This document shows, in pieces, positions 15,501-23,132 of a stretch of 38,586 nucleotides of DNA. The stretch is from an uncultured Phycisphaera sp. (GTDB taxonomy: Bacteria; Planctomycetota; Phycisphaerae; Phycisphaerales; SM1A02): NCBI GenBank assembly GCA_937919685.1, contig CALFOM010000044.1:1-38586 (forward strand), in the 5' to 3' direction. The position numbers were made by a program, and so were the translations under genes. Under the pieces are notes generated by a model. It was not told the DNA's origin and searched no databases. It saw nothing but the letters and a program-made list of their open reading frames with translations. The stretch's first letter is position 1; the number at the start of each line of letters is the position of its first letter.

Positions 15501-17871
15501 CGAGCGGCGGCGTGTGTTTGAAGTGGATCCCGGCAACGTGGTCAATGCTATTGCTCTTGCGGAGCGGCTGATGGGATCGCGTATCGATCGCGAGGACTTC
15601 ACGGAGGAGATCAAAGACCGAAAGACTGGGGAGATGATCTCGAATCCGAGTTACAGCGAACGGGAATGGGTGAAGCTCAACGAATCGGAGAAGAGCTCGC
15701 TGATCACAGTCAAGGGACGAGAGCGGTTCGACGAAGCAGATTCCGTCTTGAGGAGACTTCGTGCGTTCGATGACACTGATCCCGGTGTAATCATCGCCAT
15801 CAGCCGGTTCCTGCGTCAGGCGGGAGACAAGCCTGAATCAGATCGAGAGCTCGATGACGCGGTGAAACGGCTGGCGGAGATGGAAGATGCGCCGGAGAAT
15901 CGTCAAGGCCTCATCATTCTCGAACAGGGAAGAAATCTGTGGCGTGATGGCAGTCGGGTGGCTGCGAGAGAGAAATTTCAAGCGGCGTCCGATGCTCAGG
16001 CCAAGGATTCCGCCGAGATCACGGCGCTCACGGCAGAGTTTCTAACGTCCGCGAACGAGATCGGAGAGGCGATTTCCTATCGAGAGGAACTTCTTGCCCG
16101 GCTCAAATCTGCGGAATCAAGCCAGCGGATCATTCGATTGGTCGCTCGAGATCTTGTGTCCGCATATCTGGCGGAGAACGAGCTCGAGAAGGCTGAAGCG
16201 CTCATCGACGAATACGTTGATCCCGAATCAAGCAGCTATGGTGAGCAGGTCATCATTGGGCGTCTCGAATTCGCCAAGGCGGAGCGAATGTGGAAGAACG
16301 CCGGTGATCGACAAGGGGCACTCAAGCAGATCGAGAAGACGATCGCCGTCGCCGATACGGCGGCAGCGATGGTCGAATCTCAGGGCGGGGCGCCCTTGCT
16401 TCGTGCAGATGCCCTCCAGCTTCAACTCACGACGATGACCGATCCGGACGCTGCCAAGGATGTGCTGGAAGAGGCGACGCAGAGTTATCGCCGGGCCATT
16501 GCGTTCGAGCAGAGAAACTGGGAAACACGGCTCGCCCTGGTCATGTTCTTGGTTCGGAACTTCGAGTACGAATCGGCAGTGTCTGAGTTGGAGGAGTTCA
16601 TCAGCATTCGTAACGACCTTCCGGAGGCATCGATCATTCTCGCGGATCTTCTCGACACCCGATTGGAGCAGAGTGGCCAGGCGATGCAAGTCGCTCAGGA
16701 GGCGTTGAATCGTTCGCCGAAGAACCTCTTGCTGATCGATCTCGTCGCGAAGCTTCGTGAGAAGCGGAAGGAATACGACAAGGCTGCAGTTCTTTACCAA
16801 AGAGCGTTTCAAATGACCCAACAGCCGAGTTTTCTCGCTCGAGAAATTCGGGTGCGAATGAACCGAATTCCCCCGGATGCCAGAGCCGTGGTCGAACTCG
16901 CTCGGGCAAATCCCGGGGAATTTGCGAGGGATCCCGCCATTGCCGCGGCCTATGCCACGGCGGTCGAGTTACTCGGGGTTCAAAAGGGAAGAGGGCTCAT
17001 CCAGTTTCAGGATGTCTATTCGGCGTTCAAGGCCCAGACTGATGAAGCCATCGCGAAGAATTCTACGGATCCGTCCAATCTGAGAAGAGCGCAAGAGTCT
17101 CAAGAACGCGTGATGGAGCTGATCGCGTTCTGGTATCCGTGGCTCTTCGGTACCCAGAGCGGCGAAGGCGTCAACTTCATGGAGAAGGACGCTGCGGCCT
17201 TGGAGGATTTCATCGAGCAAGTGTCGAAGGGGAGCCCTTCATTGCACGATCTTCTGCAACTCAATAGGGCATGGCTCCTTGCGGGTAACGAAAGTCGGGC
17301 GATGCAGGCGCTGGAGAGGGCGCTGGAACTTGAGCATGTCTCGGAGAACGGTCGATATGCGACCTACGTCCGACTCGGAACGATTCTCCTGAATCTGGAA
17401 GAACCGGACTGTGAGCGAGCGCTCGATATCTTCGGCCGTTCCGCCTCGCTTCGTCCGCAGGACGCTCTGGTGAAGAACAACCTCGCCTACGCCATCCTCA
17501 GTTGCGGACGCGATCTCAAGAAGGCGCTCGCATTGAGTCTCGAGGCCGTCGAGGCCCGACCGGCGAATTCATCCTTTCGCGACACGCTTGCCGGGATCTA
17601 CTTTGCCATCGGGGAATCACTGGATGAATCCGATCAGGAGCGAACGGAGTATTTCCGAGCGGCCGAGCAGGAGTTCAAGCTCGTGCTAAAGATCGCTCCC
17701 AAGAACTTGGATTATCGGATTCGTCTCGCGAGGGTCTTCCTGGCTCTTGAGCAATGCGGCAACGCAAAATCTGCGCTCAAAATGGCTGGTGATGCAGGTC
17801 CGACCCCGAAACAACAAGACGAAATAGATGCCTTGACGGTGAAACTCGCTGATTGTGAGCGTGATCGATGA
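12562..17871 (+). CDS. Giant membrane-anchored TPR protein of the exosortase locus
   Basis: This 1769-residue protein has an N-terminal membrane anchor (about residues 10-33) with a short basic cytoplasmic end, so the body should be extracytoplasmic. Nearly all of the rest is alpha-helical, with many degenerate tetratricopeptide repeats. Examples are a unit starting YMANGKFDSASKSYFRAFG near residue 47, units around residue 870 and 1400-1460 (YDKAAVLYQRAF) and the C-terminal units from about 1570 on (ALERALELE, AEQEFKLVLKIAPKN). No enzyme motif is visible. TPR proteins accompany exosortases in other phyla (PrsT-type), but this one is about twice as long as I expect. It starts 13 bases after the EpsI-like gene. 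A scaffold role for the polysaccharide or sorting machinery is inferred. Confidence 0.85.
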   Translation: MAKQKLNIKFLAIFLSIAAVLLVAVTVVGLVIYRNDPIKHITTGDGYMANGKFDSASKSYFRAFGKDPYQTPDYRPIDKSIEAVQSIVPGSNVDAFDRQKLILTLFANKAIYAQNSAEREAAIRDQVIPIMRGMGIQTPIIATLINLQGLSNETRAILEGMILEVAWRNASRLSSNEWKTNRDDLEELIKLDPANIRNHYGLLRGDLEQSFEQSTESLQVTAATKPFDDQLAAAREAAGPAWEFEAIELERDIRIARIGLRDQDLKGRDVAPPDPQRIAALVQAIRLATADSLVEADRDRLELLQRIFISNAGLASSNSRDLELARACDIETRDGIIALSDAIYRIDPDDFRSIAKRFDVLLRVSKDEAEADRLALAEIMADGRYVEGSLTPAEIRLREKRSIRLAMAEDLIGRSRGAMGGLKNADGSFSSKVNLNEIYFRKMQTIARKMVLDAAIEDHQATRDQLAEENLSLALAEVESAFEAFKVEFDAENDPEISKAVLVVERLRGENLESRGRNAEARGAFAKAVTAYNQLVLNGVENEANLSLAEIDAAILATLKTEQFGMVTGIKRRLADRYPEYWKEPGFLQSFANDLAKEGRLEEATKYAIQAQELAVERGDAESIASLEKLVSAIGAMGQVGSGAVLPGTEMLAEDSAARASGDLAERRRILNSILDRSPVDPSVHRRVRYQAIMRSIGIADAEGDQAGLRGLAEKLRELDPDDRTATMILESESASYLDRARTLARISIEQDVGSDYSPDELDVVIAGYLKDYLRVTSMVSGSGQEIPPEYKAERGAVVAEAKRLNDSILAIDDDMKSPAVLRYVIRRSLGLDQRDEEKARRWIDRLRVLEGETEFTIQSQLLLYQIAGERDKALDLAARACDEMGFGTAEVRFAYGLLLVLKNDRDGALRQWRLANELSPRDLRVAVALSDLLATNGETTQAIEVLRRTNLAIGSQDQNFRERWLAAEQTIGNSLIVINERRRVFEVDPGNVVNAIALAERLMGSRIDREDFTEEIKDRKTGEMISNPSYSEREWVKLNESEKSSLITVKGRERFDEADSVLRRLRAFDDTDPGVIIAISRFLRQAGDKPESDRELDDAVKRLAEMEDAPENRQGLIILEQGRNLWRDGSRVAAREKFQAASDAQAKDSAEITALTAEFLTSANEIGEAISYREELLARLKSAESSQRIIRLVARDLVSAYLAENELEKAEALIDEYVDPESSSYGEQVIIGRLEFAKAERMWKNAGDRQGALKQIEKTIAVADTAAAMVESQGGAPLLRADALQLQLTTMTDPDAAKDVLEEATQSYRRAIAFEQRNWETRLALVMFLVRNFEYESAVSELEEFISIRNDLPEASIILADLLDTRLEQSGQAMQVAQEALNRSPKNLLLIDLVAKLREKRKEYDKAAVLYQRAFQMTQQPSFLAREIRVRMNRIPPDARAVVELARANPGEFARDPAIAAAYATAVELLGVQKGRGLIQFQDVYSAFKAQTDEAIAKNSTDPSNLRRAQESQERVMELIAFWYPWLFGTQSGEGVNFMEKDAAALEDFIEQVSKGSPSLHDLLQLNRAWLLAGNESRAMQALERALELEHVSENGRYATYVRLGTILLNLEEPDCERALDIFGRSASLRPQDALVKNNLAYAILSCGRDLKKALALSLEAVEARPANSSFRDTLAGIYFAIGESLDESDQERTEYFRAAEQEFKLVLKIAPKNLDYRIRLARVFLALEQCGNAKSALKMAGDAGPTPKQQDEIDALTVKLADCERDR

Positions 17872-17973
17872 ACTCTGCGGCTTCAGTGTTGCGAGCGGTC
17901 CAATAGTCCGATTCTATCTTTTGGCCAACTGTCCGAAACCTTGGATCCCGATGGATCTGGAAATCGAGAAATC

Positions 17974-20160
17974 ATGAGCGTCCAGACAACAAGATCGTCT
18001 ACTTCAGCTTCGGCCAACACCGGTGCCTCGTCGAGAGGAGGCAATGCCGTCGACCCCATTCGGCTCCTGCGGCAGAATCTCACCCTTCTCATCGTGACCG
18101 GTGTCGTTGGACTGGGCTTGGGTGGGTTGTGCTTCGTGGTCGCCGGTGCGTTCTTCCCGAGCTTCCAGGGAGTAGTTCGTTACAAGCTGCTTGGAGAGAT
18201 CGGAAGCGCTGATGATGCGATCGGCAAGGAGACGCGAAACGAGGACACGGTCGCTCGGCTTGCGCAGACCGAAGCGTACAGTTCAATCGCCGAGCCGCTT
18301 CTTGAGATAGTGGTCCGTGACCGCGAAGTTCAGAACATCGATTGGATGAACCAGTTTAAGGATGACGCGGGGTTGGTCAATCACGCCGAGGCGCTTCGCG
18401 AACTTTTGGAAGAGATCTCCGCGAGTCACCTCAAGCGAACGCAGTTCTTCGAGATCAAGTGGAATGCGGGCAATCCGAACGACGTGATGGCTCTTCTAAA
18501 CAGCGTCCAACAGACCTACGATCAATTCAGGAAGACCGAACGTGAGAATCGCCTCCGACGGGCGATCGACCCATACGAAGTCTCCGTGCAACAGATCGAG
18601 AGCGACATCGCGGACCTCGAGAACCAGATTGAAGGCGACATCGAGTCGTCGGAAATTCTGACCTTGGCCAACGATGGCGGATCCGTGCAGGACGATCTCG
18701 TCAGCCGGGAACTCGAACGGAACCTCGTACTCACTCAGATTGAGCAGTACAGTGGGTCGCAGAAGCAGCTCACTGCGAAACTCAGCGGTTTTCGAGATGC
18801 TTCACAGGATGACATTCGAGATGCCGAGATGGATCCGGTCGTGATGAACTCCCTTCAGGAGATTCAGGCGATTCGCGGAATTCTGGGGGAGCATCGTCAG
18901 CGATTCAGCCCGGATCACCCGCAGGTTAGAACCACGCAGGGGATGCTTGATGCTCGACTCCGGGAAAAGGACCGGAAGGTCGAGGAGATCATCAATCGGA
19001 ACCTGACAAGCTCGTTGAGTGGAGTGACGAACGCGCTGGCTCAGCTCCTCAACACCGAGAAGATGCTCGATAGCGAGATCATCACAATGAGGACGGCGCT
19101 CGTGGAATCGAACGGGCATCTTTCCGATCTCGCGAAACTCGAATCGAGACTCGAGCGGAAGGAAGAGCGCAAGCAGGATATCCAACGTCAAATCGACGAT
19201 ATCCGGGCGGTCTTCCTGCGGACTGACTCGGACATTGTCATGCTGGCAGTCCCGGTGCAACGGCCTACTGAGCCAAGTTTTCCGCTCTGGTACACGATGA
19301 TTCCCGGAGTGGCGTTCCTTCTGATCCTCAGCGTTGGCGGCGTGGTGTTCGTTCGAGAGTTGCTCGACCAGCGAGTACGAACGACCACGGACGTCCTTGC
19401 GGTTCCGGGCGCGAAGCTGCTCGGAGTGATTCCAGATCTGAAGGACGATCCGACCGATGCGACCAGAGGCGAGACCGTGGTACGGGATCATCCCAACTCC
19501 GTGCTCGCCGAGAGCTACCGACAATTTGCCGCGACATTCCGTCGCGCACGACTCGACGCGAATGCGAAGAGCGTGCTGTTTTCGGCAGGGATGCCGGATG
19601 CCGGCACAACTTCCGTGGTGCTCAATCTTGCTTCGACGATCGCCGCGGCGGGTCGATCGGTCGCCGTCGTCGATGCAAACTTCCGCCGGCCAAAAATCGC
19701 CCCGATGCTCGGATTGGACCCCAACGATCCAGGACTCGGCGATATTCTCTGCGAGGGGAAGTCGATCGATTCCGTCATCTCGAAGACCTCTGACGGTATC
19801 TCGGTCATTTCCGCCGGTACCTCGACGAATCGAGTCTTTGAGCGCTTTGACGGCGAAGCGATGATCGAATTTCTTGCAAGCATGCATGAACGCTTCGACG
19901 TGATTCTGATCGACGGGCCGCCACTGGTGGTGGCCAGCGAGTCGATGAGCATTGCCAATGCCGCCGATGCGTCAATTCTGGTGATCCGTGCCTACTCCGA
20001 GCAGCGAGGACTGGTCGCCCGACTGATTCGGCAACTCAACGAGCAATCGGGTTCTTTCCTCGGCGTGGTTCTCAATCGCCCTCGAAATACGGCGGGTGGT
20101 TACTTCCGTCGGAACTACGAAGCGATGGCGGCGTATTCCGATGATGTTGAGTCGAAGTAA
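17974..20160 (+). CDS. Wzc-like chain-length/BY-kinase protein with degenerate Walker A
   Basis: This is a 728-residue polysaccharide co-polymerase. An N-terminal Wzz-type part has membrane segment 1 (about residues 35-60), a long periplasmic coiled-coil part and membrane segment 2 (about 435-460). A cytoplasmic P-loop-like domain follows. The domain keeps the Walker B-like VILIDGPPL (Asp647) and the usual fold motifs, but in the Walker A position it reads SAGMPDAGTTS, with Thr545 where the invariant Lys of GK(S/T) belongs. In the Walker A' motif VVDANFRRP, Asn569 replaces the second Asp. The C-terminus has three tyrosines (YFRRNYEAMAAY), like the phosphorylated cluster of true kinases. It therefore probably regulates chain length without normal ATP-dependent kinase activity. 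ATG at 17974 is preferred over the TTG at 17941. Confidence 0.87.
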   Translation: MSVQTTRSSTSASANTGASSRGGNAVDPIRLLRQNLTLLIVTGVVGLGLGGLCFVVAGAFFPSFQGVVRYKLLGEIGSADDAIGKETRNEDTVARLAQTEAYSSIAEPLLEIVVRDREVQNIDWMNQFKDDAGLVNHAEALRELLEEISASHLKRTQFFEIKWNAGNPNDVMALLNSVQQTYDQFRKTERENRLRRAIDPYEVSVQQIESDIADLENQIEGDIESSEILTLANDGGSVQDDLVSRELERNLVLTQIEQYSGSQKQLTAKLSGFRDASQDDIRDAEMDPVVMNSLQEIQAIRGILGEHRQRFSPDHPQVRTTQGMLDARLREKDRKVEEIINRNLTSSLSGVTNALAQLLNTEKMLDSEIITMRTALVESNGHLSDLAKLESRLERKEERKQDIQRQIDDIRAVFLRTDSDIVMLAVPVQRPTEPSFPLWYTMIPGVAFLLILSVGGVVFVRELLDQRVRTTTDVLAVPGAKLLGVIPDLKDDPTDATRGETVVRDHPNSVLAESYRQFAATFRRARLDANAKSVLFSAGMPDAGTTSVVLNLASTIAAAGRSVAVVDANFRRPKIAPMLGLDPNDPGLGDILCEGKSIDSVISKTSDGISVISAGTSTNRVFERFDGEAMIEFLASMHERFDVILIDGPPLVVASESMSIANAADASILVIRAYSEQRGLVARLIRQLNEQSGSFLGVVLNRPRNTAGGYFRRNYEAMAAYSDDVESK

Positions 20161-20205
20161 GGCATGCGTGCGCTGCAGTATTCGAGAATGGCTTACCGAA
20201 GAGCT

Positions 20206-20210
20206 AGGAG
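20206..20210 (+). promoter_or_regulatory. Ribosome-binding site supporting a TTG start
   Basis: AGGAG lies six bases before the TTG at 20217. There is no ATG or GTG nearby that keeps the NAD-binding motif of the next gene, so this site decides the rare start codon. Confidence 0.65.
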
Positions 20211-20216
20211 CGTCAA

Positions 20217-21206
20217 TTGACCGATGGTGGAATCAGCCTCGTCACGGGCGGGGCGGGCTTCATAGGCTCGCATCTGGTCGATCTCCTTCTGGAGGCCGGT
20301 GATCGGGTGACTGTCGTCGATGATCTTTCGACCGGTTCGCTCGCTAACCTCGAATCGGCGATTGCGGCGGCTCCGGATCGAATCAAGATTCTCGAAGGTC
20401 GAGTTTCCGACGTGTTGCCCGATCTCGATCCGTCACGTTTCAGTCGAACCTTCCATCTCGCCGCGGCAGTCGGTGTGAGGCTGGTGGTCGACGAGCCGAT
20501 TCGCACCATTGAAACCAATGTGCACGAGACGTCCGCGGTGCTCGCGTTCGCTCGCCGTGGTGCGATTCCGACTCTCATCGCATCCACCAGCGAAGTGTAT
20601 GGCAAGGGAACACGGACGCCGTTTGCGGAAGAGGACGATGTGGTCTACGGGCCGACGACCACGACGCGGTGGTCTTACGCGTGCTCCAAGGCGATCGACG
20701 AGTATCTCGCGCTCGCGCACCATCGTGAGGGCCTGGCTCCAACGGTGGTGGTCAGGTTCTTCAACACCGTCGGTCCTCGGCAATCCGGAAAATACGGCAT
20801 GGTGCTGCCGAGATTCGTGGAAGCGGCCCTAGAGGGTCGTCCGATCGGGGTGCACGGAGATGGAAAGCAGTCGCGATGTTTCTGTGATGTTCGCGATGCG
20901 GTTCCAGCATTACCACGGCTGATTGAAAATCCGGCGAATCACGGTCGAGTGTTCAACCTCGGTCGCGCCGAATTGATCGAGATCGGTGACCTCGCGCGAC
21001 TCGTAAAATCCCGTCTCGGCAGCGAAAGCGAGATCCGCATGATTCCCTATGCCGAAGCTTTCGACGAGGGATTTGAGGATCTTCGAGTCCGCCAGCCGGA
21101 TCTCGATCGGATTCGCACGGCAATTGGCTTCGATGCGAAGATCGCATTGGAGACCACCATCGACGACCTCGCATCCAGTCTTCAGTCCGGGGGGGTCGAT
21201 CGATAA
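20217..21206 (+). CDS. NAD-dependent sugar-nucleotide epimerase/dehydratase
   Basis: This 329-residue short-chain dehydrogenase of the extended type should modify a nucleotide sugar for the polysaccharide. Residues 8-19 hold the Rossmann motif VTGGAGFIGSHL. The catalytic Ser/Thr is in STSEVYG and the Tyr-Lys pair in YACSKAIDEY. RFFNTVGPRQ and the later FCDVRDAV are typical of UDP-glucose 4-epimerase and UDP-glucuronate decarboxylase relatives. The exact substrate cannot be read from the sequence. It begins with TTG, supported by AGGAG, and its stop overlaps the ATG of the next gene (TAATG at 21204-21208), so the two are translationally coupled. The upstream gap to the Wzc-like gene is 56 bases. 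Confidence 0.88.
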   Translation: MTDGGISLVTGGAGFIGSHLVDLLLEAGDRVTVVDDLSTGSLANLESAIAAAPDRIKILEGRVSDVLPDLDPSRFSRTFHLAAAVGVRLVVDEPIRTIETNVHETSAVLAFARRGAIPTLIASTSEVYGKGTRTPFAEEDDVVYGPTTTTRWSYACSKAIDEYLALAHHREGLAPTVVVRFFNTVGPRQSGKYGMVLPRFVEAALEGRPIGVHGDGKQSRCFCDVRDAVPALPRLIENPANHGRVFNLGRAELIEIGDLARLVKSRLGSESEIRMIPYAEAFDEGFEDLRVRQPDLDRIRTAIGFDAKIALETTIDDLASSLQSGGVDR

Positions 21207-22984
21207 TGCTTCTCGGAGCGATCAATTCTCAGAACGACTTGCTCGGCGATCTATCGATGGTCGAGCCGGACGCGTTCGATTCGAATGGAGTCTGGGCGAA
21301 CGTTCAGGAGGCATGGCAGGTTCTGGTCGGTGTCGATCGGTCCGGAGGATTTCCGGTGAACGTGCCAGAATGGTCGAGTCTGCTCAATGCGTTTCTTCCG
21401 ATCCTGATCATTGCCTTTCTTCTGACGCTCTTCACCGTTCCCTTTGTTCGCTGGCTCGCCGTGAAGTTCGACATCGTCGACCACCCTGACGGAGGTCGGA
21501 AGGTTCACGCCTATCCGGTGGCCTATCTCGGAGGGATGGCGGTCTTCGTCGGTCTTCTCGGTGGGATCTTCGCCAGTTACGTCCTGCCGTCGCTGGTCTC
21601 AGCCAGAGCGGGAACCATCGTATCCGAGTACTCGTTGGTCCCATTTGCGATCACGGCGGGGATGTTCACGATCTTCGTGACCGGGATATTCGATGACATC
21701 TTCCACTGGGATCCTCGATTGAAGATCGCGGGGCAGTTGGCCGCGGCGGCATTTCTCGCGTTGAGTGAAATTGGGACCGCGGCAACGCGAGGTCTGATCA
21801 GTCCGATCCTAAATCGCTGGTCGGTTCCAAACTCAAACGTCTGGTTTCTTTCGGATGGTCGAGAGCTCTCGATCTGGAAGTGGATTGACCTCGGTCCAGC
21901 TGGAGTCGAAAGCTGGATGGGTTGGATTCCCTGGTACAGCGTCGATGGAATCTATTACTGGGCGGGCGTGATCTTCATCGCGGCGCTCATTCTCGGAGCG
22001 TGCAACGCTGCCAATCTCATCGATGGTCTTGATGGGCTTCTTGCCGGAAGTGTCGGAATCATGGCGGCGGGTTTCGTGGTGGTAGCGGTGATGCTGGCGA
22101 TCGTCGATCGTCAGGAGGTCGAACCGTTGGAGTTGACGGATTCCGCCCTCGCCGCAGTTGTGGAATCCGAGCTCGATCGCCCGATCGATGGGGAAGAGAG
22201 ACTGGTGGCGCTGCTTCGGGAAGAACCCGTGAATCAGTTCGGCGAATCGAAACTCCGGAGGTTCGTTGCGGATCGTCAAACGGCGGATGGCGCCGAGACC
22301 TTGCTCGACCTGAACGGCGACGACCGCTTCGATAAACGTGATTCTGAAATTCTGGGAACAGTGCTGGAATCCCGCATCGGACCACGCCCCGATCGACTCG
22401 TCGGGTCCCGGCTCGTTCTGGCGCTGGCGCTTCTCGGTGCCGTTCTGGGATTTCTTCCGTTCAATTTCAACCCTGCGGTCATCTTCCTCGGTGATGCAGG
22501 CAGTCTGATGCTTGGATACGTCTGCGCTGTTCTGATTCTCTCGCTCGGCGAGGAGGGGCAGACGCACTACGTGATCGCAGGTCTGATCATCTTTGCGCTT
22601 CCGATCATGGATACGATTCTCGCGATCCTCCGTCGAAAACTCGCAGGAGTTCCGATGTCGGTGGCTGATCGAAATCACATCCACCACATTCTGCTTCGGA
22701 GTTTGGGCTCGGTGAAGAAGGCGGTGCTCCTCCTCTACGCGATCAACGTCGTCTTTGTGCTTCTCGGCGTTGGACTTGCGGCGGCGGTCGCATTCGGCTC
22801 GGCTCGATACCTCCTGGTCTACGGCGTGGCGACGATCTTCTTCGGCATCGTGGGAGCGGCCGCACTCAAGTCCGGTCTCCGGCACCGTTGGCTGATGCAG
22901 ACGTTGACTGCCCGAGGAAAGGACAGCGTCGGCACGCCGTCCAACGTCTCAAAGGGGACGGAATCGCGGCGCGAGGCTGGTTGA
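21206..22984 (+). CDS. WecA/MraY-family polyprenyl-phosphate glycosyl-1-phosphate transferase with an EF-hand-like insertion
   Basis: This 592-residue membrane enzyme should move a sugar-1-phosphate, probably GlcNAc-1-P, from its UDP form to undecaprenyl phosphate, starting the repeat unit on the cytoplasmic face. Family motifs present: HPDGGRKVHAYPVAYLGG (93-110), DDIFHWDPRLKIAGQ (163-177, the Asp pair), NLIDGLDGLLAG (270-281), FLGDAGSLMLG (427-437) and the HIHH cluster (491-494). Usual homologues are about 350-400 residues. Here an extra N-terminal part of about 60 residues and a loop of about 100 residues (300-400), between two membrane segments, make it longer. Loop residues 368-379 have the pattern D-x-N-x-D-x-R-x-D-x-x-D, like an EF-hand or dockerin calcium loop. 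By family topology the loop should face the periplasm. It closes the polysaccharide cluster. Confidence 0.9.
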   Translation: MLLGAINSQNDLLGDLSMVEPDAFDSNGVWANVQEAWQVLVGVDRSGGFPVNVPEWSSLLNAFLPILIIAFLLTLFTVPFVRWLAVKFDIVDHPDGGRKVHAYPVAYLGGMAVFVGLLGGIFASYVLPSLVSARAGTIVSEYSLVPFAITAGMFTIFVTGIFDDIFHWDPRLKIAGQLAAAAFLALSEIGTAATRGLISPILNRWSVPNSNVWFLSDGRELSIWKWIDLGPAGVESWMGWIPWYSVDGIYYWAGVIFIAALILGACNAANLIDGLDGLLAGSVGIMAAGFVVVAVMLAIVDRQEVEPLELTDSALAAVVESELDRPIDGEERLVALLREEPVNQFGESKLRRFVADRQTADGAETLLDLNGDDRFDKRDSEILGTVLESRIGPRPDRLVGSRLVLALALLGAVLGFLPFNFNPAVIFLGDAGSLMLGYVCAVLILSLGEEGQTHYVIAGLIIFALPIMDTILAILRRKLAGVPMSVADRNHIHHILLRSLGSVKKAVLLLYAINVVFVLLGVGLAAAVAFGSARYLLVYGVATIFFGIVGAAALKSGLRHRWLMQTLTARGKDSVGTPSNVSKGTESRREAG

Positions 22985-22997
22985 TTTTCGCTTGCGG

Positions 22998-23033
22998 AGC
23001 CCCTGGCGGGTTGGGGGGCTTCGATCGCGATCG
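22998..23033. terminator. Inverted repeats between convergent genes, possible terminator
   Basis: AGCCCC (22998-23003) and GGGGCT (23015-23020) can form a 6-bp GC-rich stem with an 11-base loop. A perfect 12-base palindrome, CGATCGCGATCG, follows at 23022-23033. The site lies between the convergent ends of the WecA-like gene (22984) and ftsI (23133), where a two-way terminator is expected. There is no clear T-run, so this is a weak call. Confidence 0.3.
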
Positions 23034-23132
23034 GTCCCACCCGGTCAGTGTGCATCACCACTCGAAAGAGCGATTCGACGACGACTCGCCTTTGATGAGC
23101 ATTGCCGGTGGCGGTTCACGCCGCGGAGTCGA

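Noticed and set aside
18802-19887. A 361-codon minus-strand frame opposite the Wzc-like gene
   Set aside because: It is His/Arg-rich without motifs; the plus-strand protein is a recognisable Wzc-like family member.
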